A stretch of 64,000 nt of DNA, taken from contig CM032228.1 in the NCBI GenBank assembly GCA_019009955.1, positions 205,667,001-205,731,000 on the forward strand. The letters are read 5' to 3'. The notes under the pieces are model-generated. The model worked only from the letters and a program-made list of their open reading frames with translations. It ran no database searches and was not told where the DNA came from. The position numbers and the translations under genes are program-made. Shown piece by piece: positions 47,367 to 61,294 of this stretch (position 1 is its first letter; each line of letters starts with the position of its first letter). The stretch is from Riptortus pedestris. Lineage: Eukaryota; Arthropoda; Insecta; Hemiptera; Alydidae.

Positions 47367-50300
47367 CTCAGATACCCGGCTTCGCTCGGGAATTCATTTG
47401 AGTCTGAATGATGATGGTATATTTTTGGCAAGGCTTTACTTTGCACAATAGTTTGAAATTATTTACCCGTTCTGGTGTTTAGGGTTAATACCCGTTGATG
47501 TCATTTGTTAATAATAAATTTATTTTTTTATGTAAGACTTCAATAGCTGTAATATTTCCCGTCTCCCTTAGGGAAATAGTGATAAAAATAATACTAATTA
47601 TTTCAGGTTTCAACGAGGTAGTTCACATAAAAGAAGTGTTGAGCAAATTTCTCTAAATAAAAAATAAACAACTTTTGTTATGTGCAGAATTGCAGAAAAA
47701 CCAATAGGAAACGAAATATCGCTATTTTTAATTTCAGGCCTCCCTAATAACTCCCTCTCCTGTTTGTCTCAGAGAATATTAATATAGCCTAAAGTCTAAG
47801 TTGGGCTAGTAGTAATATATATTATATATAAAATTCGGTTCAGCCGTTTATGCGTGAAAAGGTAACAAACAAAACAAATAAACAAACAGACACGAAAGAA
47901 ACAAATGCAGTTATGGTGTCTATGGCATGTGAAACGAAAAGTTATCGTGAAATTTCGCGAAAAAAAATCAATGTACAGACAGAGGTTACAATTTTATATA
48001 TATAGATATATACTGTTTTGAACGAACCTCATTTTCGTCATCTCCGGGGGCCTTTCTTTTCTTACTAAGAAAAATTTCGAGTCATGAGTACGAACAATAA
48101 GGAGGGACTGGGGGTTTGCTGAGAATAAATGTATATAACATGATACATGATGATTTTTAATGATGTAGTATTTATAGTACATTTAATTTGCAATAAGATT
48201 GGCTCTATACAATTTTTCCATCCAACGTATACTAACGAAAATATTTCGAAATCCCCCCCCCCGAGATTTTTGGATCTTTCAGCATTCAGTAAACCCCCAC
48301 TCCTACTCATTTCATATTAACAATAAGTTGTTATATCATGAACCACTTTATTCAAAGCTTAAATACCAAATATTATCTTCATTGGTTTTTTTTTTCTGTG
48401 TGAGATACATGCAAATTTGTAGTGAGATGACCTCAACAATTAAGATTTTCCAGTTTTGTCTCAAAAATATTTATTTATCTCAATATTTAATTATTCACTT
48501 CAAGTCTTATGCTTATATTCCTCAATGGCTGGCACCGGACCAGGAATAAGGGGGGTGGGATTTAGAGTTTCAAAAGACCTCTTTTATGTTGAGTTGGATC
48601 GAAGAGTTTTATAGAACGAATCTCATTGAAATATTGAATTTATGGTGAGATGAGATCACCTGTATGTCAAACTGGCATGTGGGAAATATGCTCAGTTTAT
48701 GCAGACCCTGTGTGACAGATTTTATTTTTATTTAATTACAACTATCTTGAAGGCTGTTAACACACAAAGAAAATGAATTTGCAGATTTCTGGGATTTTAG
48801 CCAATCCTCTAAGTTGCTAGACCCCCTTTCTGAGTAAAACAAATAAAAAAATTGACATCACCATATATTTTCTGCATTATAAATCTTCATGTCTTTGATA
48901 TCATTTTTTTTTTAGATAAGACTATTTTCTATTTTGCTTGGTCTATGAATGTTCTACGAGATAATCTGTTATTTAAACACTAAAAGATTTCTAGAAATTT
49001 GCTAATGGGTTATATTTGCAAGCAGCCATTCAGATATAACAAATAATCTAATAAATTCATGACTATTTAAGGGTATATTAAGTTTTATTAGTATTCATAA
49101 ATTTATCCTGTGACCGTATTTACTAATTGTAAAATATTTTAGGTAGTTACTGCTCCAAAAGTGAAACGATACTTTAAAACTCTTTCAAAAGCGCTCTCAA
49201 CATCACCTAATTCAGCTGGTATTTCCTTTGGTATGTGACATAAATCATTTCATTTTTTTTTACTGAAAGTAGAAGTTCTACTAAGCCTTAATTGTTTCCT
49301 CTAGATTTCAGTGATACACAGAAGGAAATTCAAAATCTAGCTAGGAAATTTGCTCGAGAGGAAATTTCTCCAGTTGCTGCTAAGCATGATCGCACCGGAG
49401 AATTTCCATGGGATTTGGTAAAAAAAGCTCACAGCCTGGGGCTCATGAACCATGGAATTCCACGAAAATATGGTAATACTTAGGATTTGTCTTATTTATT
49501 TTTCCTCAGTTTATCTTTATTTATGATAATTATGTGTTTCTACGGAAAAAGTTACAATATTTCATTATAAATAAAATAACTTGATATTACCTCCTAATTA
49601 AGGCCAAGGATACCAGTTTTACGAGTAAATCAAATTAAATCCAGTTTTACCCACATAAAAATTTTAGATCTTGCAAACATTTTCATTTCAAAATGTGCTA
49701 ACAGTTTAATATACCATGAAATGACACCCATTTCTGTGGTGCTGGGTGGTGAAGGAATCTATTATCTCAGGTAAGAAAAGAAAGGCCTAGTTCCGGTACA
49801 GTTATTTATTCTTTGCGACAGAGCATATGCTCCATCATCAGTGCCCTGCTCTTCATAAGAATTTAATGGAACCAAGGATTCCCTGTGACTCCTTGGTTCC
49901 AGTAACATCCTTGTGAAGAGCAAGGGCACTGATGGTGGAGTGCATGTTCTGAGAGTGTTCTGTCGCAAAGAATAAATAACTGTGAAGAATCAAGGCCTTT
50001 CTTTTCTTACCTGAGGTGAAATAGGTTTTTATTTTAGGTAATTTATCTTTCTACAAAAACTGGTACCTTGCTTTTTTGGCCACTTTCCCCCCTAACTAAC
50101 GTGCAGGTATTTTGGCGACTTTTAATGTGCCCATAGAATTCTATGATCCATATTTATTCTTATTGTTATTTCTGGAGGTGGTGAGGGTGATACCAAATAT
50201 ACACAGCTTTCAGGGCTGCTCACAATATAATTATAAGCGCTTAGTGCTTTCAGTAATTTACACAGCCATCATCAGAGCATCCCTTTCCTTGCCTAAATAC

Positions 50301-53300
50301 TCATTTACAACATTTCAGTGGGGCAAGGTGAGAGAGAAGATTAAAGTTATAGTCTGCTAACTCATACTGGCTAGTGCCTATCAGGCTAAAGGAAATGGAG
50401 GGATTGCTATTGAACAGCTTTGGTTTGAGTGGAATCTACTCTATTCATGTCTTGAGTTCAAAGTTGGCACAACATAAGCTGCCACTGATGATGGAGTGTA
50501 TGTTCTGAAAGCGCTCTGTCGCACAGATTAAACTATTGTGAAGGAGCGAGGCCTTTCTTTTCTTACCTGAAATATTTGAATTAGTCATTTAAATCTATCT
50601 AGTTAGAAGTGTGCTGGTTTACAAAGCCAGGAAACCAAAGTCTGAGTTCTGTCTGATTCAAATAGTTGCCCTCTTATATTGTTATTAATTAAAGTCCATA
50701 AATAAGCCATAGTAAGTGTCTATGGCTAATTGGGATGTGTTGTGTACACATTACCACTCTTTTCTATCCAGGGTGGGGCTAAGGATTTTATTTAATGAGT
50801 TTGTCACTAAATAAATTCTTATTGCCCAGGCAGAAATCGAACCCTATGGGTTTACCAAGTGAGACCAAATCCAAAGCCTTCAATCACATGGCTAACATCA
50901 GCCCGTGTACTCTTTTAAAACTTATTTTCAAAAACTTCAGATTAGTAAAACTAACTTTTAAAAAGAAATGAACAAATTTTGTTTTTATTCTTTTTAGCAA
51001 TAACGCCCTTGTGATGCTCCATATACATAAATAAATAAATAATTTTATGGAGTTAAATAGAAATCAAGTACTTTTTCTTGTTGACAGGTGGACCTGAATT
51101 GTCTCTATTTGAACTGTGTATCATTAGAGAAGAAATCAGTTGGGCATGCACAGGAATCGCTGCTGCTCTTGGAATAACTGACATTGGGGTAAGTTTTATG
51201 AATGTTTTTAACCATTTATTAATAAAATCAAATGCTTACCTCTTCAAAATATTTAATCTTCATCTTTAGTAGTCAGATCAAAAAAACTTTTAAAATGCAT
51301 TTAAAACCATTAATGTTATTTCCTCCATGAAGATTTTTCACATTGGTATACTCAGGCTTTGATTATTGGATGGATAATGAATTTGATCATGAATAATGAT
51401 GATTATGTCCTTGTGGGTGCGATCTCAGTCATAATCATCATTATTCTATACAGGACTTTTTGGCTAGTACAAAAAAAACCCATCTGCATTGACCTCCACT
51501 ATACCTGTGAATTAACACAATAGTATTAGAATAGCCCACTATATAATTTGCTGTCAACTGGAGTGACTATCTTCAGTGAGGTGGCCCCGGTTAATAGTAG
51601 GGGATATTTCAAAACAGCTGATTGTTACAGTTAAAATATTACAAAATAATAAAACTATAAGACATACAGACAGGATATTCTTTTCAAATGTTCACACTTA
51701 ATATCAAACCATTGGGAGAACATTGATATTGCACTTCTTACATCAAACAAAAGCCCATTATAATCTAGCCAGTTATGTTCTTTTTTTCTCTGCATTAAAC
51801 AAATGTTTATTCAACCAATATCTAAGTTTTATTTTTTATAATTATTGCCTTAATTTAATTAAATTACTTTATAGTAAGATTAGATGAAAATAATACTTCA
51901 AAAGTTTGCAATAAGTTAATACTTTAACACTGTACTATGAATAATTATTATTGGTTTTCAGTTGTGTTGGGAAAATATTCAATAAAAGTTTCAATTTTGA
52001 CAATATATTTCTGTTAACAGCAAGCACCTGTGATTTTGGCTGGTAATGATGAACAAAAGAAGAAGTATTTGGGAAGGCTTATTGAAGAACCGTTACTATC
52101 TGTATGTATCATAAATCATAACCATTTTAACACCTTTGAAGTATTCATGAATGAAAAATAACTAAATAATATTACTTTTATTAGAAAACTGTTTATTTGG
52201 TTTTGATATTTTACTACTTAAAATAAAATGATGTAAAATGCACTCTGCCTAAAAAATCACAAATAGCAAAGACATTAGTGGGATGAATCCCCTTCCTAAA
52301 ACATTGCCTTTTTTAATATTTTTTCAGAAATTATTAAGTGAAAATTAATAAGGAATTAATGATTTAACTATAGATAAGCCAAATATTTAGAAGTATCTAC
52401 TCACCTTAATAACCATCAATCACAATTTAAAAATTTTAAGTATATCTTTCAAGTTAATATTCACCCACCTCCCCCACTTCTGCTCATTCCTAAGAATACA
52501 ACCTATAGTTTATGCTGAGTTGCCAGTAATACACAGTTCCAGGCTTCATTTCATTGCTTTTACACAACATTAAATTATGAACTCGAGTTATTTATGTCTA
52601 CAATACATAACAAGTACATAGCTCTTGTGAAAATGGACACATTTTCCAAACAATTAACAAAAAAGCAAGTATCATGATTTCTAATTACAGACCTCACTTA
52701 AACCACTCTGCTTCACCCTAATCACTAGTTTCGCATATAGACTATGTTGGGTTACTGGTCAAATGAGCATAGTGACCTTGACAATGTCTAACGTAATGTA
52801 GGATATCTTCTCAGTTCCAATATGTCGGATTAAAAAAATGTCACATAACATTAATTTATAGATCTTTTCCTAGGGTCCTAGACCTATTTCTTGTATGCCC
52901 AATAGGCAGAAAGAAGTTTGAAATTATTTATTACTGCTCCCCTCTACCCCTCCTAGCTTCTTGATTATGATTACGATGAACTAGATGGTATAACAGTCAA
53001 AATAAAAAATTTGAACATTTTAAGGATAGCCATTTTAGAGTTAAGAGAGATACATAAGTACAAACATCAAAATGAAACTAGTCAAAATGGGTCCAGGGAA
53101 GGTCAAAACTATAATTCCATTGAAATATGAAAACCAAAAATGTTTGTGATGAAAATAATTCCTCTACTTAATACAAGAAAGTAAAAAAAAAAATTCCTAA
53201 TCATTAATTTTTTTACTTTTTTATAATTATAATTTTCCAAGGGTAAATTAATTTTTTATTTCCACTATCAGAATAAGGAGAATGTCATATAGTCTTCTAA

Positions 53301-55170
53301 GCAGTTAATAACTAATTATTCAAATACATCAACATTATTTACATCTACCAATTTTAAAGTAGTATTAACAAAATAAGCAAACTTCTTGTCCAGCAAAGAA
53401 AATGTTTCATAAGTGGCATGAAATACAATATAATGACTGGTGATAAAGCTTAAACAGATAGTTATGTATTTGTAAATAACAAGACACCAATATTTTATAG
53501 AGATGGGTATACGTATACAAATATTTCATGATTGATAACATCTTATTGTTAGTAATATATTATGAAAACTTTTAATCATAAAGGCCAGAATGGCCATCTA
53601 TGGAGAGAATAATGTTTTTTGTTTTAAAGAGCTCTTCGAAAAATGAAGTTGAAAATTTATAAAATGTTTATCAGACTAACAATAATATACAACAGAGTTA
53701 TGAACTCTGATAAAGTAAAACATAATAAATTTTATAGTCTGGTGGTAGAATTGTCTCAAAGAAAGATATTTGGAGCCATCAATGAATCAGTGCAGATGGA
53801 CTATTATAAGTATTGGTGAATTAACATGTTGCATTGAGGACCTGAGGTATTAAGAAGGACATACCACGGTGATTGGGTTATTATGCAAGAATGGAACTTG
53901 GCCATTTGCCCAACCATGTTGTATTTCACACTCGATGGAATGTGGACAAGATTCTAAGGGAGAAGCCTTGCTGATTGATAAATTGAATGGGCAATGATTG
54001 TGTCAGAAATCCAGGTTTTCAAGAACTGTAGTGCTTGGAGTAAGTAGACTTCTGAAAATAGTCCCTTAGAGATTAGTCAGCCAACAGACAATTCTGGATA
54101 CAATAATACCCTTGAAATTATAATATATTGTCATGATAAATGCAATACTGTGTAAGTCAACTAATGTGGACTACTTTGAGGAAAAAATTGTCATATGTCA
54201 AAGCAACTTACAAAAAGGACACAATATGTTAAAACACTAACCACAGTTTTAATCCTGTATTCAATATTGGTAGAAAGCAGAAAAAAAAATGGAGTTTAAT
54301 ATTGAACTTATTGCATTTAACACAGTGATAAATGAACATTCATAAATTAAATGAAATCTTGCTTTTAACATATTATATCACAAATAGCTGACAACCTCCA
54401 CCCTCCAGTAATTATGAAAAAAAGAATCTTGTTCTTGTTAGAGTTTAATAAAATGGAATTGATTCATGTTTTAAATAAAAAAATAACAAATAAATAAAAT
54501 GATAGGCATGTACAAAAATGAATTTCCTCAAACTAAATGCAAACAACTAGTAGCATACCACTTGACTCAGATTGAAAACTATATATAAAAACATAAAAAA
54601 ATAAAAAAAAAATACAACATTCAACAGGCTTGAAGATATTGCCCTCACATTGAAAAGACTTGCTAAGTGTTCTTAATGATCACCCAGTAATAGCGGGAGT
54701 CTCTACCAACAGTGACAACTGAACGAAGAATGTTTTGAGCATTTTTTCTCTAATATCTCTTTTTAGTAATTATAAGAATAGGAGTAGTTATATAATTTAT
54801 TCATCAGTTAATGAAATATTCTTTAAAACATTTTACTGAGCATGAACTAAATCAGTTTCATACATCTTATGTTTTGGGTTAAAGAATTGAAATTTCAATT
54901 GAAAACAAAAATATTTATGTAAATTATTTGATTAGGCTTTCTGTGTTACCGAACCAAGTGCAGGATCTGATGTGAGAGGAATTAAGACGAAAGCAGAAAA
55001 GAAAGGAGATGAGTGGGTTATAAATGGGCAGAAAATGTGGATTACTAATGCAGGCGTAGCAAATTGGTAATTATAAATAATATTCCATTAGATAGGAGCC
55101 AAGCTTTATATAAGTTTATAAATCTCTATAGACAGATGCTATTTTTAATTTATAAAATTTAGTTATCATA

Positions 55171-55233
<63 letters not shown>

Positions 55234-58200
55234 AGATAAATATACAGAAAAAAATAGCAGAGGCTGTCATAATATTTAACAATTTAATATTTAATTCTAT
55301 GAACAGGTATTTCACATTTCTGATAACAACAAATCTTAATTATCTTATGATATTACCATATTACTGTTACATATGTGATATTTTTATGTTATTTATTAAA
55401 ATCCACTTTGTACTATTAGGGCTAATTGGGGCTGGTTATCTATAGGTTACTACCATTTTCTAGCGAAGGCAGGACTAAGGTCTTATTTTAATGAATTCAA
55501 CACAGATGTGATAGTAAACATTTTTTTTTTTTTATACAGGAGAAAAATATATATTTCGAATAGAATAGTGATTATGTATAATCACAGTAATAAATTCATA
55601 TCTATAAAAATTCTATGTGTAATTGAAATATTACATAAAATGGTGATTATTATTATTATTAATGCTTAATTAAGCATGCAAATATTTTGGAATCAAGGTC
55701 AGAATGATTACATAAAAGAAAAAAGTGCACCCCCCCCTTTTTTTGAGAGTCAAAAGAACAATAATATGATATTGAAGAGAAAACCACATAAAACAAAACT
55801 GTTGGGAGCCATCCTTCAGAAAGCTGATGAGCTATTTTGTTATAGATCACTATAACTCAAATATTGTCTGACTTATGGGTCAGTGAGGATTTACACACAG
55901 GTTAAAAATGCTTATTAGTAATGTCTGGGAAATTCTGTTTTAATAGACAGAAAAAAAAGTCTGCCATGAAAGGGCTGCATAAACTAAATAATTTCCCACT
56001 GGCATGACTCACTTCTGATCTCATCTCACCATATATTTTCTATTTCTAAATAAAAATCCAATTAGAAGAAGTGGGCAGTCAATAAAATTTTAATTGATAA
56101 CATCATCACAAGACACTTTTGCATGCATCTCATCCAGTAAAGATCTGTTGAAAAAAATAAGTGGTATTAAAGCTAAGATATTTTATTCTTAATTTTGAAA
56201 TGTGATAACTAAAAATATGAGTTTACTGAAGGTAGAAAATTAGAAAATTCAAAAATCTTCATTAAAATTCAAGGTAGAAAAAAGTGTATAGAAATGCATT
56301 TATAGAATATTACATTTACAACAAAAGCTATATACAAGTTTCCAATTTGACTCATAGAAACAGATATATTTTGGATTCCCTCTCTCAGTCTGATTTCACC
56401 AGTTAACAAACTTCATCTTTAGTTCTCCATGAAACCCTTATATATTGAGTTTGTTAATAATAAAATAAAAATTGTGGCTGCTAGAGTGGTAAAAGATAAG
56501 TATATATATAATGTACATTTGTGGAATTTTTTTCGGAAATCGAGTCATGAATGAAATAAGAATGTATAGTAGATGAGATCAGTAGTGTGCCATACCAGCA
56601 TCTGGGATAACTACTTAGTTTAAGCAGCCCTTGCTGTCAAGCGAGCTGGGCCGCTTCTATAGACGGGAGGTGAGTTCAAAGAAAAAGGGTCTAGGTCCCA
56701 GACTGGTGTCACCTAGAACATTCCTGGTGCCATCGGTCCTGTAGGGTTGCTTTCATTTACTTTGTACTTTTAAATATGTGATTAACTCTGCATAATTTTT
56801 CAGGTATGCAGTTTTCGAAACAATATATTTACTATATTACTATCAAAGTCCTCGAGTACTGACCGTGTGTTCATGTTTCTGGCTGACTTTTAGATAGACA
56901 TACTCCTAGCATCCTCAGGACTCCTTTTGAGTCTCAGAGTGCTATGAGAATGCTAGAAGTTTGTCTAGCGATACCTTGGCCAGAAACATGAACACTCGCT
57001 CAGTACCCAAAGACTTTGATTGCAACATTGACAACGACTGTGGAAGTCTATGAGTATATATAAAATATTTACAGTTAGAAGGAGTTTCTAACTTTTGTAA
57101 GCCACATTAAAATTTAGGAAATTCGACTCTCCTTCAAATCATTAGATTTTAGTGACTAACTGGGGAAGTGGAATGTTTGAATTAGTCATTATTCACATTG
57201 GTAGATTAGTTATTTATTGCACTAGCCTGGATAGCATGGTCAGTGAAAATTCCAATCGACCCAATTAAACCATAAATAATAACAAACAAACATAAAATGT
57301 TCTTTAAGGATACTAGACCATATTAACTCAAGTGGGTTGCTTATGGGCATACATTTTAGTTATGGTTTTTACGAGAAAGGAATCTACTCACATCAACAGA
57401 TTGATTGGAATTGCACATATTTATTATTTAATTAAATCAATTCTTTTAATTTCATCATTACCCATTTCCAGGTACTTTGTGCTTGCAAGGACCAATGCAG
57501 ACCCAAAGGCTCCTGCATCTAAATCTTTCACAGGATTCATTGTAGAAAGAGACACACCAGGAATAACACCTGGGAAAAAGGTGAATATATCTCAACTATC
57601 AACATTTAAATATACAGACTATTACTATATTGCAAATATGCAATGTCTTTGTTATTTGCTTCAAATTTAGCATATCATTTTTATTTTAAAAATTAATATC
57701 CACATAATGCTTGAATGTTATATACTGATTTTGGAATTAATTCCTGACGGCCACCTGGCAGTTAAAACCCATGACTCTAGGTTTACCAAGCTCATAAGCC
57801 TTAACTAAATAGGTTAATAAATTAAAATAGTTTTCTAATTTTAAAACATTAGTCTAGAATTTATCAAATCATAAAACTCAAAACTCTTTAATAATAAATG
57901 TTCTTTTGACAATGAAAACTAAATTTGTGAGCTAAAAATAATAACATTGAAGATTGCTTCTTAATAGTACTGATTGAAAATTACTTTTAGAAAAAAGCTT
58001 CTGATCAAAAAAAAAAACAACAACTTTTTCAGGAAATGAACATGGGACAAAGAGCATCTGATACAAGAGGAATTACATTTGAGGATGTCAGAGTTCCAAA
58101 GGAAAATGTTTTGGGAAGAGAAGGAGATGGCTTTACGATAGCAATGAAAGCGTTTGATGGAACTCGACCGGGAGTAAGTATCTCCTTAATATCTGCTAAA

Positions 58201-61200
58201 ATGGCAAGTCTTTAGAAGAGATATTTTGGGAAATCGCTTTGCATAAAAAAAATGAATTTCCAGCATGAAGGGGGTGTCTAGGGAGTATCTGAAGTATCAA
58301 TCTTCATGCATTCTTAGAATGTAGATGAATATCTACCCTGAGCTAGTTTAAGAAATAGGATTCTAATAAGTAAAACAAATTTTATTTTAATTTTCATGCA
58401 AGCACATTAATATATTACCCTTTGTCATATAAGTAGCTATAGTCTCTAAACAAATTATTCATTAGGGGCTCCGTTTAGTCATGTGACTTAAAGGGTTGGC
58501 CTTAATCTCACATGATAAATCTAGAGTGGCGAGTTTGATTCCTGCCTGGGCAATGGGAATTTATTTAGTGATGAACCCATTAAATAAAATTCTGAATCCC
58601 ACGCTGGCTAGAAAAGGGTGGTAACCTGTAGATAACCCTTCCCATTTAGATGTAATAGCAAAAAGTGGATGTTAATAAAAAACAATAATAATTATTCATT
58701 AAGCTATCCTCTTTCTGAAGAGATTTTCAAAATATTATGATAACATCTAATTATTTGTGGTCTTCAATTCTAAATTATTTTAATAATAGTGTGTTCTTTA
58801 TTTGCTTATTGAATATTTAATCCCTATATTACAGTTCTTAATACATTTAATAACTCCTTTAATTGTATGTAAATATTGTTGATTGATTTTTTTATGTCTT
58901 CATATTCTGTTTGAAATTGAAGCACGAAATGTGCACTTTTATTATATTCTCCTTTTTTATTTATGTAAAAGTACTAAGTTCTCTTTGCCATCTCCATTAT
59001 TCAAATACTCCACATTTTTTACTTCTCTATAGGCCTCTCCAAGAGTTTAAATCATCCAATCCAACACACATACAACCTTCTGCTCAGAGAGCCAAGTCAA
59101 GACAAACGAAAACTGGACAACTGCATGAAAAACAGCTGGTTACAAAAATTAGCTGATTCCACAAAACTATTGGCTTTTAGTAAAACACCTTGCAATAGCA
59201 AAAATTAGTAGTATTCCAACTAATGAGAGATTAACTTTTTAAAGAAAATAAATGTGCATAATTTTTTCCCAAGTAACCATATAGGCAAAAAGTGGACGTT
59301 AAGAAATAAAAAAAATACAGTTATTTTTAAGAAAAAAGTGAGAGCAAAAGATTTAAATTAATGTAGATTAATTTGTTGTTTTATTTGATTGGAGGAATAA
59401 TAAAAAATAACTCAAGAAATATGTGTATTTCCAAAGAGAAAATTAGTTAATGAAGCATTTAATTAATATGAAGAACAAGAGTAGAATGGTTCGAGAAAGG
59501 CTGCTACTATCCACATTCATGTAAACTTCTATTACAACTTGATGCTAATATGACACCCATATCTTTTGATCACTCAATGGCCTGACCATTTGCTAAAACC
59601 CCCTGTGCAATGTGACTTTCCCAAGTTTAATAAAATATATTATTACAAGTCTATTCTCGATTAACCATTTAAATTTAGTGTCTAAAGATTTGACTAGCTT
59701 TTGATCATTGAATAAGCATTGCCAGTTAATCTGGAGGTTATTAGATAAATCAAAACTCCTATATTATTTTAACTTTAATATTGTGGAAAAAATAAAATAT
59801 AACTGAAAACTCAATGTATATAGGTCATATACATATTAACTCAATAGTTTTAGTTAAGTTAATACAATGATTTACAAAAATTTCAAAAAACCATCTTTTA
59901 GCTTCTAATAGCAGTTACAAAATCAGTAATCTTTCTTTATTGTACCGAACAAAAAGTTTTCTTAGGAGCATAACCTCTCCACTTTTTTCAGTGGAGTCCA
60001 AACTGTAACTCATTCATGTGGTTTAACATAGAGCGATTGTGTCTAATGCATTCACAACAGTACTATGTGATATCAGAAAATATTCCAGATTTTCAATCTG
60101 TACAAATTACAATAATTTTGACCTGAATTATCCGCATTATAGAAGAGGACTCATCAACATTGTAGAATTGCACTGAGATGTAGCCTACTGTTTCAATTGA
60201 AGTTCTATTTTTTCTTAAAATGGTTCAATAGCAGTTTTTTCAGAGTATAATTCTTCGACAGAAATACACAGTTTGTGCCATTCACTAGCATTAAATTCCA
60301 TATTAGTGCAAAGCTGTTGGAAAACTTGATAGCTACTAGGCTCTGAAGATGGTGGTATGAATACCTAATCTTTGTAATAAAACCTGTGAAGGATTATAAA
60401 ATAAACTTCTTTTTTTCTAACTAATCACAGAAAACAAATTATGTTGCATTGGTGCAAATAAAGATCTTTTCTAATCAAGTTAAAGACACATATTTTTAAA
60501 TGTCATAATATTTTTAAATATTATTTGCCTCATAGTAACTTATTTTAGAGTTTATTAGGTCAAACAGTTTCCACAAAAATACACACACTTTTATCAAAGT
60601 AGAACTAGAAAACTACAGCATACATATGCTTAACAAAATTTCTTGTTTTTAAGTATCTATTTTTTGGTTTTACTACCTGAAATTGTGCCAACCTTTAGAT
60701 TTTAAATACAAAAAGTAAAAATGTGCCTTTTGTTTTATTAATTTAAATTTCAGGTGGCAGCAATGGCAACTGGGCTAGCACAGAGAGCTTTAGATGAAGC
60801 AACAAGTTATGCTAAAGAAAGGAAGGCATTTGGGGTTCCTATTTCTTCCCATCAGGTAATACTATTTCTTGTATATTTAAATTATGTAAAATTGGGTTAT
60901 AAATGGACATAATTTTAGAGAAATATGATCATGGTTTTATCCCATTAATTGTTTATTCAATGTAAACAATTATACTGATCGGGGGAAAAAAATAATTTAT
61001 CTAAACAATGAAAACAAATAATTTATCTAAACAATAAAAACAGTCAAAATAAGAATAAATGTTGATGAAAGAACTGTCCGGCTAGCATAATCAACTGAGT
61101 TATTTTGTTTTAGCAGATTTAATTTAAGAGAAACTGCTTATTGAGGTTGAAGCGATTTTCAAATATTTGATGGATAGGATTGATATCCTATCTAGGGGAT

Positions 61201-61237
61201 GTCAAAATGAGGTCCGTTAAAAAAAGTACATATATAA

Positions 61238-61294
<57 letters not shown>

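Noticed and set aside
57332..57670. 112-codon open frame as a separate gene
   Set aside because: Only 57472-57580 is coding (ACADM copy B exon 7). The rest is intron read-through.
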